64,000 nt of DNA from Altererythrobacter sp. KTW20L (GTDB lineage Bacteria; Pseudomonadota; Alphaproteobacteria; Sphingomonadales; Sphingomonadaceae). The position numbers were made by a program, and so were the translations under genes. Positions 52,308 through 61,148 of this stretch are shown here, in pieces; positions within the stretch are counted from its first letter, which is position 1, and every line of letters starts with the position of its first letter. The stretch covers positions 58,501-122,500 of the forward strand of contig NZ_JAMFLH010000004.1 of NCBI RefSeq assembly GCF_023501975.1. The letters run 5' to 3'. Under the pieces are notes generated by a model. That model was not told where the DNA came from and did no database searches. It worked only from the letters and a program-made list of their open reading frames with translations.

Positions 52308-52895
52308 ATGAGCGAAAATTCCAATAACAGCCCCTATAACAGCCACGGCCTGGTCCAGTGGCATTCCACTACCATCGTCGGTGTGCGCCGTGACGGGCGC
52401 ACCGTGATTGCGGGCGACGGCCAGGTGTCGATGGGCAACACCGTGATGAAGCCCAATGCCCGCAAGGTTCGCCGGCTGGGCAAGGACAATCAGGTGATCG
52501 CCGGGTTCGCCGGGGCGACCGCAGATGCCTTCACCCTGTTCGAGCGGCTGGAAAAGAAGCTGGAAGCCCACGCCGGGCAGCTGCTGCGTGCCGCGGTGGA
52601 GCTGGCCAAGGACTGGCGCACCGACAAGTACCTGCGCAACCTCGAAGCCCTGATGATCGTGGCCGATGCCGATGTGATGCTGGTCCTCACCGGCAATGGC
52701 GACGTGCTGGAACCCGAATCGCGTGACGAGACGGTGATTGCGGCCATTGGTTCTGGCGGCAATTATGCGCTGGCCGCCGCCCGCGCAATTGCCGAATACG
52801 AACAGGATCCCGAGAAGATCGCCCGCCGCGCCATGGCAGTAGCCGCGGACCTGTGCGTCTTCACCAATGACCGCGTGACGGTCGAGACCATCTGA
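52308..52895 (+). CDS. hslV: ATP-dependent protease subunit HslV
   Basis: A 195-residue proteasome-like peptidase. The mature N-terminal Thr lies in [10 protein letters not shown], preceded by a propeptide-like [16 protein letters not shown]. Further conserved stretches are [14 protein letters not shown] and [16 protein letters not shown] 52308 is used; an upstream ATG-like codon would overlap an unrelated segment. Followed by hslU 8 nt later, forming the HslUV protease. Confidence 0.95.
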   Translation: MSENSNNSPYNSHGLVQWHSTTIVGVRRDGRTVIAGDGQVSMGNTVMKPNARKVRRLGKDNQVIAGFAGATADAFTLFERLEKKLEAHAGQLLRAAVELAKDWRTDKYLRNLEALMIVADADVMLVLTGNGDVLEPESRDETVIAAIGSGGNYALAAARAIAEYEQDPEKIARRAMAVAADLCVFTNDRVTVETI

Positions 52896-52903
52896 AGAGA
52901 CCT

Positions 52904-54202
52904 ATGGACAACCTGACCCCCAAAGCCATCGTTGCGGCGCTGGACGAACACATCATCGGCCAGGCCGAGGCCAAGCGTGCTGTGGCCGTAGCGCTGCGGA
53001 ACCGTTGGCGCCGCCAGCGCCTCGATCCCGAGCTGCGTGACGAGGTAACGCCCAAGAACATCCTGATGATCGGGCCGACCGGCTGCGGCAAGACCGAGAT
53101 CAGCCGCCGGCTGGCCAAGCTCGCCGAAGCGCCCTTCGTGAAGGTGGAGGCGACCAAGTTCACCGAGGTCGGCTATGTCGGCCGCGACGTGGAACAGATC
53201 GCCCGCGACCTGGTGGAAGAGGCGATCCGGCTGGAGAAGGACCGCCGCCGCGAGGCCGTGCGCGAAGCCGCCTCTGCCGCCGCGATGGAGCGCCTGCTCA
53301 ACGCGCTGGTGGGCGAGGGCGCAAGCGCCGCCACGCGCGAGAGCTTCCGCCAGCGGGTGGTCGAAAACGCCATGAACGAGACCGAAGTCGAGATCGAGGT
53401 AGCAGACGCCGCCGGAACATCGATGGACATTCCCGGCATGCCCGGCGGCGCGACCATGATCAACCTCAGCGAAATGATGGGCAAGGCCTTCGGCGGCCCG
53501 CCCAAGAAGCGCCGCAAGCTGAAAGTGCCCGAGGCCTGGGACCGGCTGGTCGATGAAGAAGCCGAAAAGCGCATGGACCAGGACGATGTCGCCCGCGTGG
53601 CGCTGGCCAATGCCGAAACCAACGGCATCGTGTTCCTCGACGAGATCGACAAGATCGCGGTGAGCGACGTGCGCGGCGGCTCGGTTTCGCGTGAAGGCGT
53701 GCAGCGCGACCTGCTGCCGCTGATTGAAGGCACGACCGTGGCCACCAAGTACGGCCCGATGAAGACCGACCACGTGCTGTTCATCGCCAGCGGCGCATTC
53801 CACGTCGCCAAGCCATCGGACATGCTGCCCGAATTGCAGGGCCGCCTGCCGATCCGCGTCGAATTGCGCAGCCTGACCGAGGCCGACTTCGTGCGCATCC
53901 TGTGCGAAACCCGCGCCAACCTCGTAAGCCAGTACAAGGCCCTGCTGGCGACGGAGGAACTGACGGTGGAGATGACCGACGAAGCCGTGGCCGAAGTCGC
54001 CCGCATCGCCGCACAGGTCAACGAAAGCGTCGAGAACATCGGCGCCCGCCGGTTGCAGACCGTGATGGAACGCCTGTTCGAGGAACTGAGCTTCACCGCC
54101 GAAGACCGCAAGGGCGATCATGTGACCATCGACGCCGCCTATGTGTGCGACAAGCTGGACGGGCTGGCGGGGAATACCGACCTGTCGAAGTATATTCTCT
54201 AG
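52904..54202 (+). CDS. hslU: HslU AAA+ unfoldase
   Basis: A 432-residue AAA+ unfoldase for Hsl[22 protein letters not shown] opens the family, Walker A is GPTGCGKTE, Walker [10 protein letters not shown], and the pore loop lies in GYVGRD. The I-domain (about 110-230) and C-terminal sensor 2 end LSKYIL are intact. Confidence 0.97.
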   Translation: MDNLTPKAIVAALDEHIIGQAEAKRAVAVALRNRWRRQRLDPELRDEVTPKNILMIGPTGCGKTEISRRLAKLAEAPFVKVEATKFTEVGYVGRDVEQIARDLVEEAIRLEKDRRREAVREAASAAAMERLLNALVGEGASAATRESFRQRVVENAMNETEVEIEVADAAGTSMDIPGMPGGATMINLSEMMGKAFGGPPKKRRKLKVPEAWDRLVDEEAEKRMDQDDVARVALANAETNGIVFLDEIDKIAVSDVRGGSVSREGVQRDLLPLIEGTTVATKYGPMKTDHVLFIASGAFHVAKPSDMLPELQGRLPIRVELRSLTEADFVRILCETRANLVSQYKALLATEELTVEMTDEAVAEVARIAAQVNESVENIGARRLQTVMERLFEELSFTAEDRKGDHVTIDAAYVCDKLDGLAGNTDLSKYIL

Positions 54203-54220
54203 CGGCGGGGTTTGCGCCCG

Positions 54221-54880
54221 ATGCACCTACTGACCGACGGGGCTGAACTTCATGCCGGTCTAGCCGCCCCGCTGCTTCCGGCTTTCGAAGAAGCGCTTGA
54301 AGGCTATCCCGCTGGCCGCGCCGGGATCCGCATTTCCGGGAATCAGAATCTTGCGGACCTGCTTTCTACTGCCGGCCCTATCGGCGGGATGGCGGGCCAG
54401 GTCCTTGGCCCTGGGACGCAACCCGTGCGGGCGGTCCTGTTCGACAAGAGCCCTGGCGCAAACTGGCAGTTGGACTGGCATCAGGACCGTACCATCGCAG
54501 TCAAAGCGAGGCATAATGTGCCCGGCTTTGAAAACTGGAACGTCAAGCAAGGCATGGTCCATGTGGAGCCGCCGTACGATCTCCTCGCCAATATGGTGAC
54601 AGTTCGCGTCCATCTTGATCCGGTCGATGAGCGAAACGGCGTTCTCGAGGTGGTAGCGGGTTCGCACCGATGTGGACGTATCTCGGAAGCAGCAATTCCG
54701 CGCTTTGTCACCGAGGGGCCGATACGAAACTGTCTGGCGGAGAAGGGTGACTGCTGGTTCTACCGCACCCCAATCCTGCACCGCTCGGCCCGATCACGAT
54801 CATCTGCGCGGCGACGGGTCCTGCAGATCGACTACTCCGCCGATCCTCTGCCGGAGCCGCTGGCTTGGCGCGGCCTATAG
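54221..54880 (+). CDS. Phytanoyl-CoA dioxygenase (PhyH)-like protein
   Basis: A 219-residue Fe(II)/2-oxoglutarate-dependent oxygenase-like protein. The metal motif HxD is in DWHQDRTIAV, the distal His in PILHRSARS, and a downstream Arg (RRRVLQIDY) could bind 2-oxoglutarate. The ATG at 54221 is used. No fused partner. Separated from hslU by a short gap. Substrate unknown. Confidence 0.78.
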   Translation: MHLLTDGAELHAGLAAPLLPAFEEALEGYPAGRAGIRISGNQNLADLLSTAGPIGGMAGQVLGPGTQPVRAVLFDKSPGANWQLDWHQDRTIAVKARHNVPGFENWNVKQGMVHVEPPYDLLANMVTVRVHLDPVDERNGVLEVVAGSHRCGRISEAAIPRFVTEGPIRNCLAEKGDCWFYRTPILHRSARSRSSARRRVLQIDYSADPLPEPLAWRGL

Positions 54881-54940
54881 CGAACTGGCAGATTGGATTA
54901 CGTATGGTCACTTGACCAAAGCAGCAGTGGTAAGATAGGT

Positions 54941-54957
54941 GTGATATAACATATCAC
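54941..54957. promoter_or_regulatory. Zur-like palindrome before merC-like gene
   Basis: GTGATAT-AAC-ATATCAC is a perfect 7-bp inverted repeat, 26 nt upstream of the ATG. The ATATCA arms recall alphaproteobacterial Zur boxes, but the centre is shorter than in usual descriptions. Confidence 0.45.
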
Positions 54958-54983
54958 CACGAACCTCCAGCTAGGTTCACTCC

Positions 54984-55403
54984 ATGTCCGATTCCGTCAC
55001 CCTTTCGCCCGCCGCAATCACCCGCACCAACATGGTAGAAGGCGCCGCAGCCTCTGCTTCGCTGTTGTGCCTCGTCCACTGTCTCGCCCTGCCGGTGCTG
55101 TTCCTGCTGTCGCCCGGGCTGCTGCGGTTCATCCCCGATTCGCCGCTGGTGCACCTTGCGGCCTTTGCCTTTGTCGTGCCTTTCGCGGCTGGCGCCTTCT
55201 GGCTTGGCTACCGGCAGCATGGACAGCGCGGGCCGGGGTTGGTCGGTCTGGCGGGGCTGGCGCTATTGGCGCTGAGCCTGTGGGGCGGCTGGTCGGCGGT
55301 GGTCGAACACGGCCTCAGCATTCCGGGCAGTGCGCTGCTGGTGATCGGTCACTATCGCAACTGGCGCCTGCGCCGCTGTCCGCTGGCGGAAAGCCGCGCC
55401 TAG
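54984..55403 (+). CDS. MerC-domain membrane protein
   Basis: A 139-residue integral membrane protein with the MerC pattern: a cysteine pair in LLCLVHCLALPVLF, four membrane helices, and a cytoplasmic basic C-terminus. MerC proteins move metal ions; here no mer operon is present, and the upstream palindrome suggests zinc rather than mercury. Its stop codon lies in CTAG, shared by the convergent gene. Confidence 0.78.
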   Translation: MSDSVTLSPAAITRTNMVEGAAASASLLCLVHCLALPVLFLLSPGLLRFIPDSPLVHLAAFAFVVPFAAGAFWLGYRQHGQRGPGLVGLAGLALLALSLWGGWSAVVEHGLSIPGSALLVIGHYRNWRLRRCPLAESRA

Positions 55404-55939
55404 CTGCACCACCCGCACCAGAACCACGCGGGCGGGCGGAAGGCGGTGATGACACGGCCGGTGGCAATCACCAGCAGCCACGATGCCAGGCTCACCCCGG
55501 CGAAGATCCGCGCGGCCCTGGGAGCCATTTCATAGGGGCCAAGTGCCGCCAGCTTCCTTGCCGTGGTGAGGTAGAATAGCGCCATGTTGACGCCTGCCAG
55601 CGCGATCAGCCCCAGCTTGATCTGGAAGGCTGGGTTATAGAGGTACTGGTCGGGCGAGGAGGAGACGAACACCACGCCGCTCAGCACATTGAGCACAAAG
55701 CCCAGCACGCCGAACGGGATCAGCTTGTGCAGCGCCGCCAGCGACAGTCCGCGCAGCAGGCCCAGCATCCTCAGGTCCACCAGGCCCACCGTGCCCAGCA
55801 GCAGGGTGAGGCCGATGAAATGCACGATTTCGGCAAGGGGCCAGCCCCAGGCGGAATAGGCAATGTCGAACAGGCCGGTGTCGATCGACCAGTTGACGAT
55901 GGCGACAGGGTCCAGAACCGGATCGGCGGGATAGGCCAT
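55400..55939 (-). CDS. Small polytopic membrane protein (DUF6644-like)
   Basis: A 179-residue membrane protein with five likely helices. Two His residues lie in helical regions (EIVHFIGLT and AALHKLIP), recalling CopD- or cytochrome-b-like haem or copper ligands. ATG 55939 follows a good GGGGGAG and overlaps the previous stop; a start at 55954 is possible. Stop codon overlaps merC's in CTAG. Function unknown. Confidence 0.7.
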   Translation of the reverse strand: MAYPADPVLDPVAIVNWSIDTGLFDIAYSAWGWPLAEIVHFIGLTLLLGTVGLVDLRMLGLLRGLSLAALHKLIPFGVLGFVLNVLSGVVFVSSSPDQYLYNPAFQIKLGLIALAGVNMALFYLTTARKLAALGPYEMAPRAARIFAGVSLASWLLVIATGRVITAFRPPAWFWCGWCS

Positions 55940-56469
55940 CACCCGCTCCCCCATATCCGGGCCAACTGGGCGAGAGTTTCAAACTGCCCGTCGGTCGTCA
56001 GCAGCATCCGGTTGGTATAGAGCAAGAGCTTGCCCGCCCCGACTGCGCCCAGCCACAGCAGGAGGGCGAGCGCAGCCTGCATTTTCACCAGGCCGACCGG
56101 CTCGATCCCCTTGGAAAAGCTCACCCGCGCCATGTTCATCACCAGCCATGTCGCGCCCAGCAGGCAGGCGAACTTGAGTGCGAAGACCCAGTTGGTCAGC
56201 GCCTTGGCCGGATAGCCCGCCAGCAGGGCGAGGCCCGACAGCAGCGCCAGCACCGCGCCCAGACGCATGATCGGGAACAACGCGCGCCATTTCGCCAGCC
56301 GGGTCTGCTGCGCCACGCCCAGCACCCGCAGGGATACGGCAATCCCGCCGCCAACCAGCATGGCCATGCCCCAGGCGTGGAGGATCAGCGCCACGAAATA
56401 GGCGTAGAAATCCTCGCGCATGAAAATGCTGGGAGCCGACTGCTCCATCCAGGCGAGTGCGTCCATCAT
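55939..56469 (-). CDS. Polytopic membrane protein paired with 55400 gene
   Basis: A 176-residue membrane protein with about five hydrophobic segments. A His in FVALILHAWGMAM stands in a helix, as in its downstream partner. Two adjacent ATGs begin it. The part of the open frame upstream of 56469 is a shadow of the cytochrome gene. It is coupled to the next gene by TGATG. Together with its neighbour and the cytochrome it may form a small electron-transfer or metal module; this is inferred. Confidence 0.68.
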   Translation of the reverse strand: MMDALAWMEQSAPSIFMREDFYAYFVALILHAWGMAMLVGGGIAVSLRVLGVAQQTRLAKWRALFPIMRLGAVLALLSGLALLAGYPAKALTNWVFALKFACLLGATWLVMNMARVSFSKGIEPVGLVKMQAALALLLWLGAVGAGKLLLYTNRMLLTTDGQFETLAQLARIWGSG

Positions 56470-56537
56470 CCCACTTGGGCTTAACACAGGTTTGGAAACT
56501 GCGTCAGCCGGTTTGGCTGGCTGCTCGCAATGGCGCC

Positions 56538-57056
56538 CTATTGGGCCTCGGCGTACCAGAACTGGTTGTGGCAGGCAGAGCAGACCGCATCCATGGTCGC
56601 CACCAGTTGTCCGGCCGTCGCTGCATCGCGGTTGCGCGCGGCACTTTCGAGGTTGCGCGACAGTGCGGCCATGCTGGCGGAGAAGTTGCGGAATCCCTGG
56701 GGATCGGCGTCGATATAACCCTGGACCTGTTCCATCGGCACTTCGTAATCCTCGACCGCCATGTTGCCGGGCGAGGCGGCGCGGATATCCGTCGCCGTGG
56801 CCATCCGGTCGCTCGACGCGGCCAGCTCTGCAGCGGCAGCGGCGATGGCATCCCACAGTTCGGGCGTCATCTGTGCGCCATCCAGCATGCCGTTTTCGTC
56901 CGACGCATTGTTGCCCACGTCCCAGATCGCCACGATGGCGGGGTTGATCTCTGCCTGCATCTCGTGGCGCACATCGACTGTCGTGCCGTCCTGCGTGGCA
57001 GCGGGGGTGACACAGGCCGCCAGGGCCAGCGGGACAAGGGCATAAATGGGGCGCAT
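56538..57056 (-). CDS. Lipid-anchored c-type cytochrome (c'-like)
   Basis: A 172-residue lipoprotein with AGGAGGA upstream, lipobox ALAAC, and a helical mature part. One haem motif CSACH lies near the C-terminus (about 162-166), as in cytochrome c' (four-helix bundle). Long acidic helices (ELWDAIAAAAAELAASSDRM) fit this fold. It lies between an ABC exporter and two membrane proteins. Confidence 0.8.
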   Translation of the reverse strand: MRPIYALVPLALAACVTPAATQDGTTVDVRHEMQAEINPAIVAIWDVGNNASDENGMLDGAQMTPELWDAIAAAAAELAASSDRMATATDIRAASPGNMAVEDYEVPMEQVQGYIDADPQGFRNFSASMAALSRNLESAARNRDAATAGQLVATMDAVCSACHNQFWYAEAQ

Positions 57057-57069
57057 CACGGTGATCCTC

Positions 57070-58902
57070 CTACTGGGCGGCTTCATCAAGCTCGCCTTCC
57101 TCGCGCAGCTGCCGGTTCCACATATCGGCATAGAGGCCATCGTGGCGCAGCAATTGCGAGTGGCTACCTTGCTCCACTACCATGCCTTCCTGAATGACGT
57201 GGATCAAATCGGCATCGGCAATGGTTGAAAGCCGGTGGGCGATGGCCACGGTGGTGCGCCCGGCGGAGACGCGCCGCAAGGTATCGAGGATTTCCTGTTC
57301 GGTTCGCGAATCGAGCGCGCTGGTCGCTTCGTCCAGCAGCAGGATCGGCGGGTTCTTCACCAGGGTGCGGGCAATCGCCACCCGCTGCTTCTCGCCGCCG
57401 GACAGCTTGAGCCCGCGCTCGCCCACTTCGGTTTCGAGCCCCAGCGGCAGCTTTTCGATGAACGGCCAGATCGCCGCATCGCGCGCCGCCTGGGCGACAT
57501 CGGCCTCGGTCGCATCCTCGCGGCCATAGGCGATGTTATAGGCCAGGGTGTCGTTGAACAGCACGCTATCCTGCGGCACGATGCCGATAGCTGCACGCAG
57601 GCTCGCCTGGGTCACCTCGCGGATATCCTGCCCGTCGATCAGGATGCGGCCCTGCCACGGATCGTAGAAGCGGAACAGCAGGCGGCCGATCGTGCTCTTG
57701 CCCGCGCCCGATGGCCCGACCAGTGCCATGTGGCTGCCCGCCGGCACCTCGAACGACAGGCCGTTCAGGATCTTGCGATCCCGGTCATAGCCGAAGTGGA
57801 CATTGTCGAACACGAGGCTGGGGCGGCGAACGATGAGCGCGGGCGCGCCCGGCGCATCGGTCACTTCAACATTGGTATCCATCAGGCGGAACATCTCGGC
57901 CATGTCCACCAGCCCCTGGCGGATCATGCGATAGACCATGCCGAGCATGTCCAGCGGGCGGAACAGCTGCTGCAGGTAGGTGTTCACCAGCACCAGGTCG
58001 CCGACGCTCAACCGCCCCTGGCTCCAGCCCCAGACGGTCCAGGCCATGGCCCCGCCCATCATCAGTTGCAGGATCAGCGCCTGGACGATGTTGAGCGTGG
58101 CCAGCGAATTGTCGGTCTTGATTGCGGCTTCGGCATAGGCCCCGGCGGAGCTGGCAAAGCGGCGCTTCTCGCGTCCTTCCGCGCCGAAGTACTTCACCGT
58201 CTCATAGTTCAGCAGCGAATCGACCGCGCGCGACATGGCCTGGCCATCCAGCGCGTTCATCTTGGCCCGCAGGCGGGTGCGCCATTCGGTGATCGCCTGG
58301 GTGACCCAGATGAACAGGGCGATAGTCACTGCCGTTGCCGCCACGATTTCCCACCCGAACAGGGCGTAGAAAATCACTGCCACCACCACCAGTTCCACTG
58401 CGGTTGGCAGGATGTTGAACAGCAGGAAGTAGATCATGTTGCTGATCGACTTGGTGCCGCGCTCGATCACGCGGGTCAGTTCGCCGGTGCGGCGACCAAG
58501 GTGGAACCTGAGGCTGAGTTGGTGCAGCCGCTCGAACACGTCTTCCGACAACCCGCGCACGGCATCCTGGCCCACCCGGTTGAACACCATGTTGCGCGTC
58601 TGGTCGAAGAAGGTGGTGGCAAAGCGCCCGGCGGCATAGGCCAGCACAAGGCCCAGGGCGAGGGCGAGCGCCGGTTCGCCATCTGCCGCCATCGCGTCCA
58701 CAGCGCCGGCATAGGCAAAGGGCAGGGTGAGCACGACCGCCTTGGCTGCCAGCACCAGCAGGGCCGCCACCACGATCCGCCAGCGCAGGTCCGCGCGGTC
58801 TTTCGGCCACAGATAGGGCAGGAACCGGCGCACCGTGCCCCAGCCCGCCTGCTCGATCAGCGCAGCTTCGGTGATGTCCGTTTCATGCATGGAGGCCTTC
58901 AT
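57070..58902 (-). CDS. Atm1-type ABC exporter
   Basis: A 610-residue half-transporter: a transmembrane domain with six helices (about 40-330) and an ATPase domain. Walker A is GPSGAGKST, the signature LSGGEKQRVAIARTL, and Walker B ILLLDEATSALD. The QVxFxY region (VFDNVHFGYD) marks the ABC start. It is of the ABCB6/7-Atm1 class, which exports glutathione-linked sulphur or metal compounds. The start is ATG 58902; ATG 58890 is an alternative. Substrate by homology only. Confidence 0.9.
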   Translation of the reverse strand: MKASMHETDITEAALIEQAGWGTVRRFLPYLWPKDRADLRWRIVVAALLVLAAKAVVLTLPFAYAGAVDAMAADGEPALALALGLVLAYAAGRFATTFFDQTRNMVFNRVGQDAVRGLSEDVFERLHQLSLRFHLGRRTGELTRVIERGTKSISNMIYFLLFNILPTAVELVVVAVIFYALFGWEIVAATAVTIALFIWVTQAITEWRTRLRAKMNALDGQAMSRAVDSLLNYETVKYFGAEGREKRRFASSAGAYAEAAIKTDNSLATLNIVQALILQLMMGGAMAWTVWGWSQGRLSVGDLVLVNTYLQQLFRPLDMLGMVYRMIRQGLVDMAEMFRLMDTNVEVTDAPGAPALIVRRPSLVFDNVHFGYDRDRKILNGLSFEVPAGSHMALVGPSGAGKSTIGRLLFRFYDPWQGRILIDGQDIREVTQASLRAAIGIVPQDSVLFNDTLAYNIAYGREDATEADVAQAARDAAIWPFIEKLPLGLETEVGERGLKLSGGEKQRVAIARTLVKNPPILLLDEATSALDSRTEQEILDTLRRVSAGRTTVAIAHRLSTIADADLIHVIQEGMVVEQGSHSQLLRHDGLYADMWNRQLREEGELDEAAQ

Positions 58903-58948
58903 GCCAGCGCAAGTGGCGCTTCACCCCCCTGCGCGCAAGGAAGAAAGC

Positions 58949-59905
58949 CTACAGCCGCCCGAAGTCCGTGGTGTTGCTCAGCCGCACGCCTTCGGGCAGG
59001 TCGAACAGCACGCGGCGGCTGGCGAAGTCTATCGCCACCCGGCGGAACAGGCGCAGTTCGGCCATGCCGAGGATCATCGCCGGCTCTTCATCCAGCCCCA
59101 GTGCCTCGAAAGTCGGGCTGCGGGCGAAAGTGATCGGGAAGTTGCTGATGCTGGCGCGGTCCATTTCCAGCGACCGGGCGATCCGCACCAGTCCGCTAGC
59201 CTGGACCCCGTTGATATCGGTCATCTCGGTATCGGCCTGGTGGCGCGAACTGCGCAGGCGGCGCAGCAGTGCGGGGTTGCCGATCGAGCCCTGCGCGCCG
59301 GTATCCACGATCACCGCCGTGCGCACGCCGTCGATCACCGCGCGGGCGATGATGAGCTGGCCGTGGACCTGGCGGGCGCGCACCACGATGTCGAACCCGC
59401 GGTTGCTGGCGCGTTCTTCCGGGTGGGCCACTTCCATCACGCGGTTCTCGAAATCGATCAGGATGCGCCGGTTGGCCAGGCTGTCGAGGCCGAGGATGCC
59501 GTCGGCCCCGCCGATATTCGCTCCATCCACCAGCGCTGCCGTGCCATCGCGGAAGCTGCCGCTGCCGAAGCTCAGTTCATCGATCTGCGCGGTTGTCACC
59601 TGCCGCTCGCTCGCCATGCCTACCAGCGTGGCGGTGGACCTGTTGCCCAGCTGGAGCTGGTCGGCCAGCGCATGGCTCATCACGCTGGCCTGCGCGCCGG
59701 TATCGACCATGAAGTTGTAGGGGCCCTCGCCGTTGATCATCACCGGCACGGTCATGCGCTGGTAGCGTTCGTCCTGCAGCTGCAGCACTTCTGCGCCGAA
59801 TTCACCGACCGCCTCGGACACGACGGCGGCGACCTGCTCTTGTGCGGATGCCGCGCTTGCGGTCAGTGCCAGCGAAGCGGCGGCAGCCCAATGGATCCAG
59901 CCCAT
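58949..59905 (-). CDS. Secreted double retropepsin-like protein
   Basis: A 318-residue protein with a signal peptide (AAAASLALTASAASAQ). Two aspartic-protease motifs are seen, FMVDTGAQ near residue 67 and VIVDTGAQ near residue 200, each in a retropepsin-like half. In viral and PerP-like enzymes one DTG domain dimerises; here two are in one chain, so it could act as a monomer. ATG 59905 has AAAGG upstream. Probably periplasmic. Target unknown. Confidence 0.82.
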   Translation of the reverse strand: MGWIHWAAAASLALTASAASAQEQVAAVVSEAVGEFGAEVLQLQDERYQRMTVPVMINGEGPYNFMVDTGAQASVMSHALADQLQLGNRSTATLVGMASERQVTTAQIDELSFGSGSFRDGTAALVDGANIGGADGILGLDSLANRRILIDFENRVMEVAHPEERASNRGFDIVVRARQVHGQLIIARAVIDGVRTAVIVDTGAQGSIGNPALLRRLRSSRHQADTEMTDINGVQASGLVRIARSLEMDRASISNFPITFARSPTFEALGLDEEPAMILGMAELRLFRRVAIDFASRRVLFDLPEGVRLSNTTDFGRL

Positions 59906-59957
59906 GCGAACCTTTCCCCTGCCAGGACCGGGGACGATACCCCGTGTCTGGAGCCGA

Positions 59958-61148
59958 CTATACCACGCAATCGCCCGCCGCCCAAACCGGACCTTCGGCG
60001 GTGGCGGACCGCGCAAGTCCGGCAGCCATGAAGGCGGCTTCCAGCGCATGGTCGCGCAGGCTGGCTTCCGGCGCGGATTCGCTGGCGGCCCAGCGGTCCT
60101 CCTTCCAGCTGTTGGTGATGCCGCGCATGTGGCGATAGGAGAAGTCTGCCGACAGGGCCCGGTTGGCCTTGGCGCCGAACAGGTTGTGGACGCTCCAGCT
60201 GTCGCTCAACCGGTCGGCCCTGCCGGGGACCAGACACCATTTCGGCGGGCAGGAGAGGTCTTCTGGTTCGTCGCGGATGACGAAATCGGCGTGGCGGCAG
60301 GTCTCGCGCGCGACCGGCGGCATGGCATGGGTGCCGATCCACAGGCCGGGAAACTTGGTGAAGCCGCTGCGGGCCAGCTCGGTCGCCTCGAACACCGACT
60401 GGCCGGTGGTGCCCAGCACCAGCTCGTCAACATCGACATTGAGGACCGACCGGGCCCGGCGCAGGAAGCGGTGGCGGGCGTGCTGGAGCGATCCGGTCTG
60501 GCAGAAATCGCTGTCCCAGTCGGTCTCCATTCCGTTCACCGCCCCGGCCATGCCGCCCTGCGGACCATAGGGGAACGGCCACGACACGGCGAGTGCGGGG
60601 AACCTGCCGCCAGCAGCCTCGTCCAACGTGGCCTGCAGTTCGACCAGCGGATAGGCGCTGGAGGCATTGTCATAGACCACCACGCCGTCGGCCCCGTGGA
60701 TCCGGACATAGAACCGCACCCAGTCGGCAATCCATCTGAGGTCATTGTTCTGCGACAGCGTGGTAATCACCCGCCGCCCGGCGAACAGGGGTGCCATGTC
60801 GGGCTGCACTTCGATCTCGTAGCGCCCCAGCGGGCCGTCGATGGCGATGTGGTCGGCATCCGACCGCAGCCAGATCTCGCCACGCTTCTTGTGGCCGATA
60901 TGCCGCGCGGCAAAGCGCGGGAAACCGAGGGCGCGGGCAAAGGGCGTAGAGGCTTTCAGCGGCTCCAACAGGTTGAGCAGTGGCGGACCCTGGAACACCA
61001 CGTGCTTGCCCGCACGGTACACGTCATAGAACAGCGTGTCCCAGTCGAAGCGTTCGGCATAGCTCGCGTTGCGCAGGTCCGCGGGGCGGGGCGGCTCGCG
61101 GCGAATTCCGCCAGCGGGATCGAGCGTGACCGACGAAAGCGAGATCAT
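59958..61148 (-). CDS. Glycosyltransferase, GT92/DUF23-like
   Basis: A 396-residue protein with GT-A-type landmarks: VVVYDNASSAYPL, then a DxD-like DVDEL in LNVDVDELVL, and a His-rich end (SYRHMRGITNSWKE). The family is GT92/DUF23 or related. Its ATG overlaps the flippase stop (ATGA), so it belongs to the polysaccharide group. Donor and acceptor sugars are not known. Confidence 0.75.
   Translation of the reverse strand: MISLSSVTLDPAGGIRREPPRPADLRNASYAERFDWDTLFYDVYRAGKHVVFQGPPLLNLLEPLKASTPFARALGFPRFAARHIGHKKRGEIWLRSDADHIAIDGPLGRYEIEVQPDMAPLFAGRRVITTLSQNNDLRWIADWVRFYVRIHGADGVVVYDNASSAYPLVELQATLDEAAGGRFPALAVSWPFPYGPQGGMAGAVNGMETDWDSDFCQTGSLQHARHRFLRRARSVLNVDVDELVLGTTGQSVFEATELARSGFTKFPGLWIGTHAMPPVARETCRHADFVIRDEPEDLSCPPKWCLVPGRADRLSDSWSVHNLFGAKANRALSADFSYRHMRGITNSWKEDRWAASESAPEASLRDHALEAAFMAAGLARSATAEGPVWAAGDCVV

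Noticed and set aside
57235..59133. 632-residue plus-strand open frame opposite the ABC exporter
   Set aside because: Antisense shadow of a well-supported ABC transporter; composition dominated by His, Gln and Arg, no domain.
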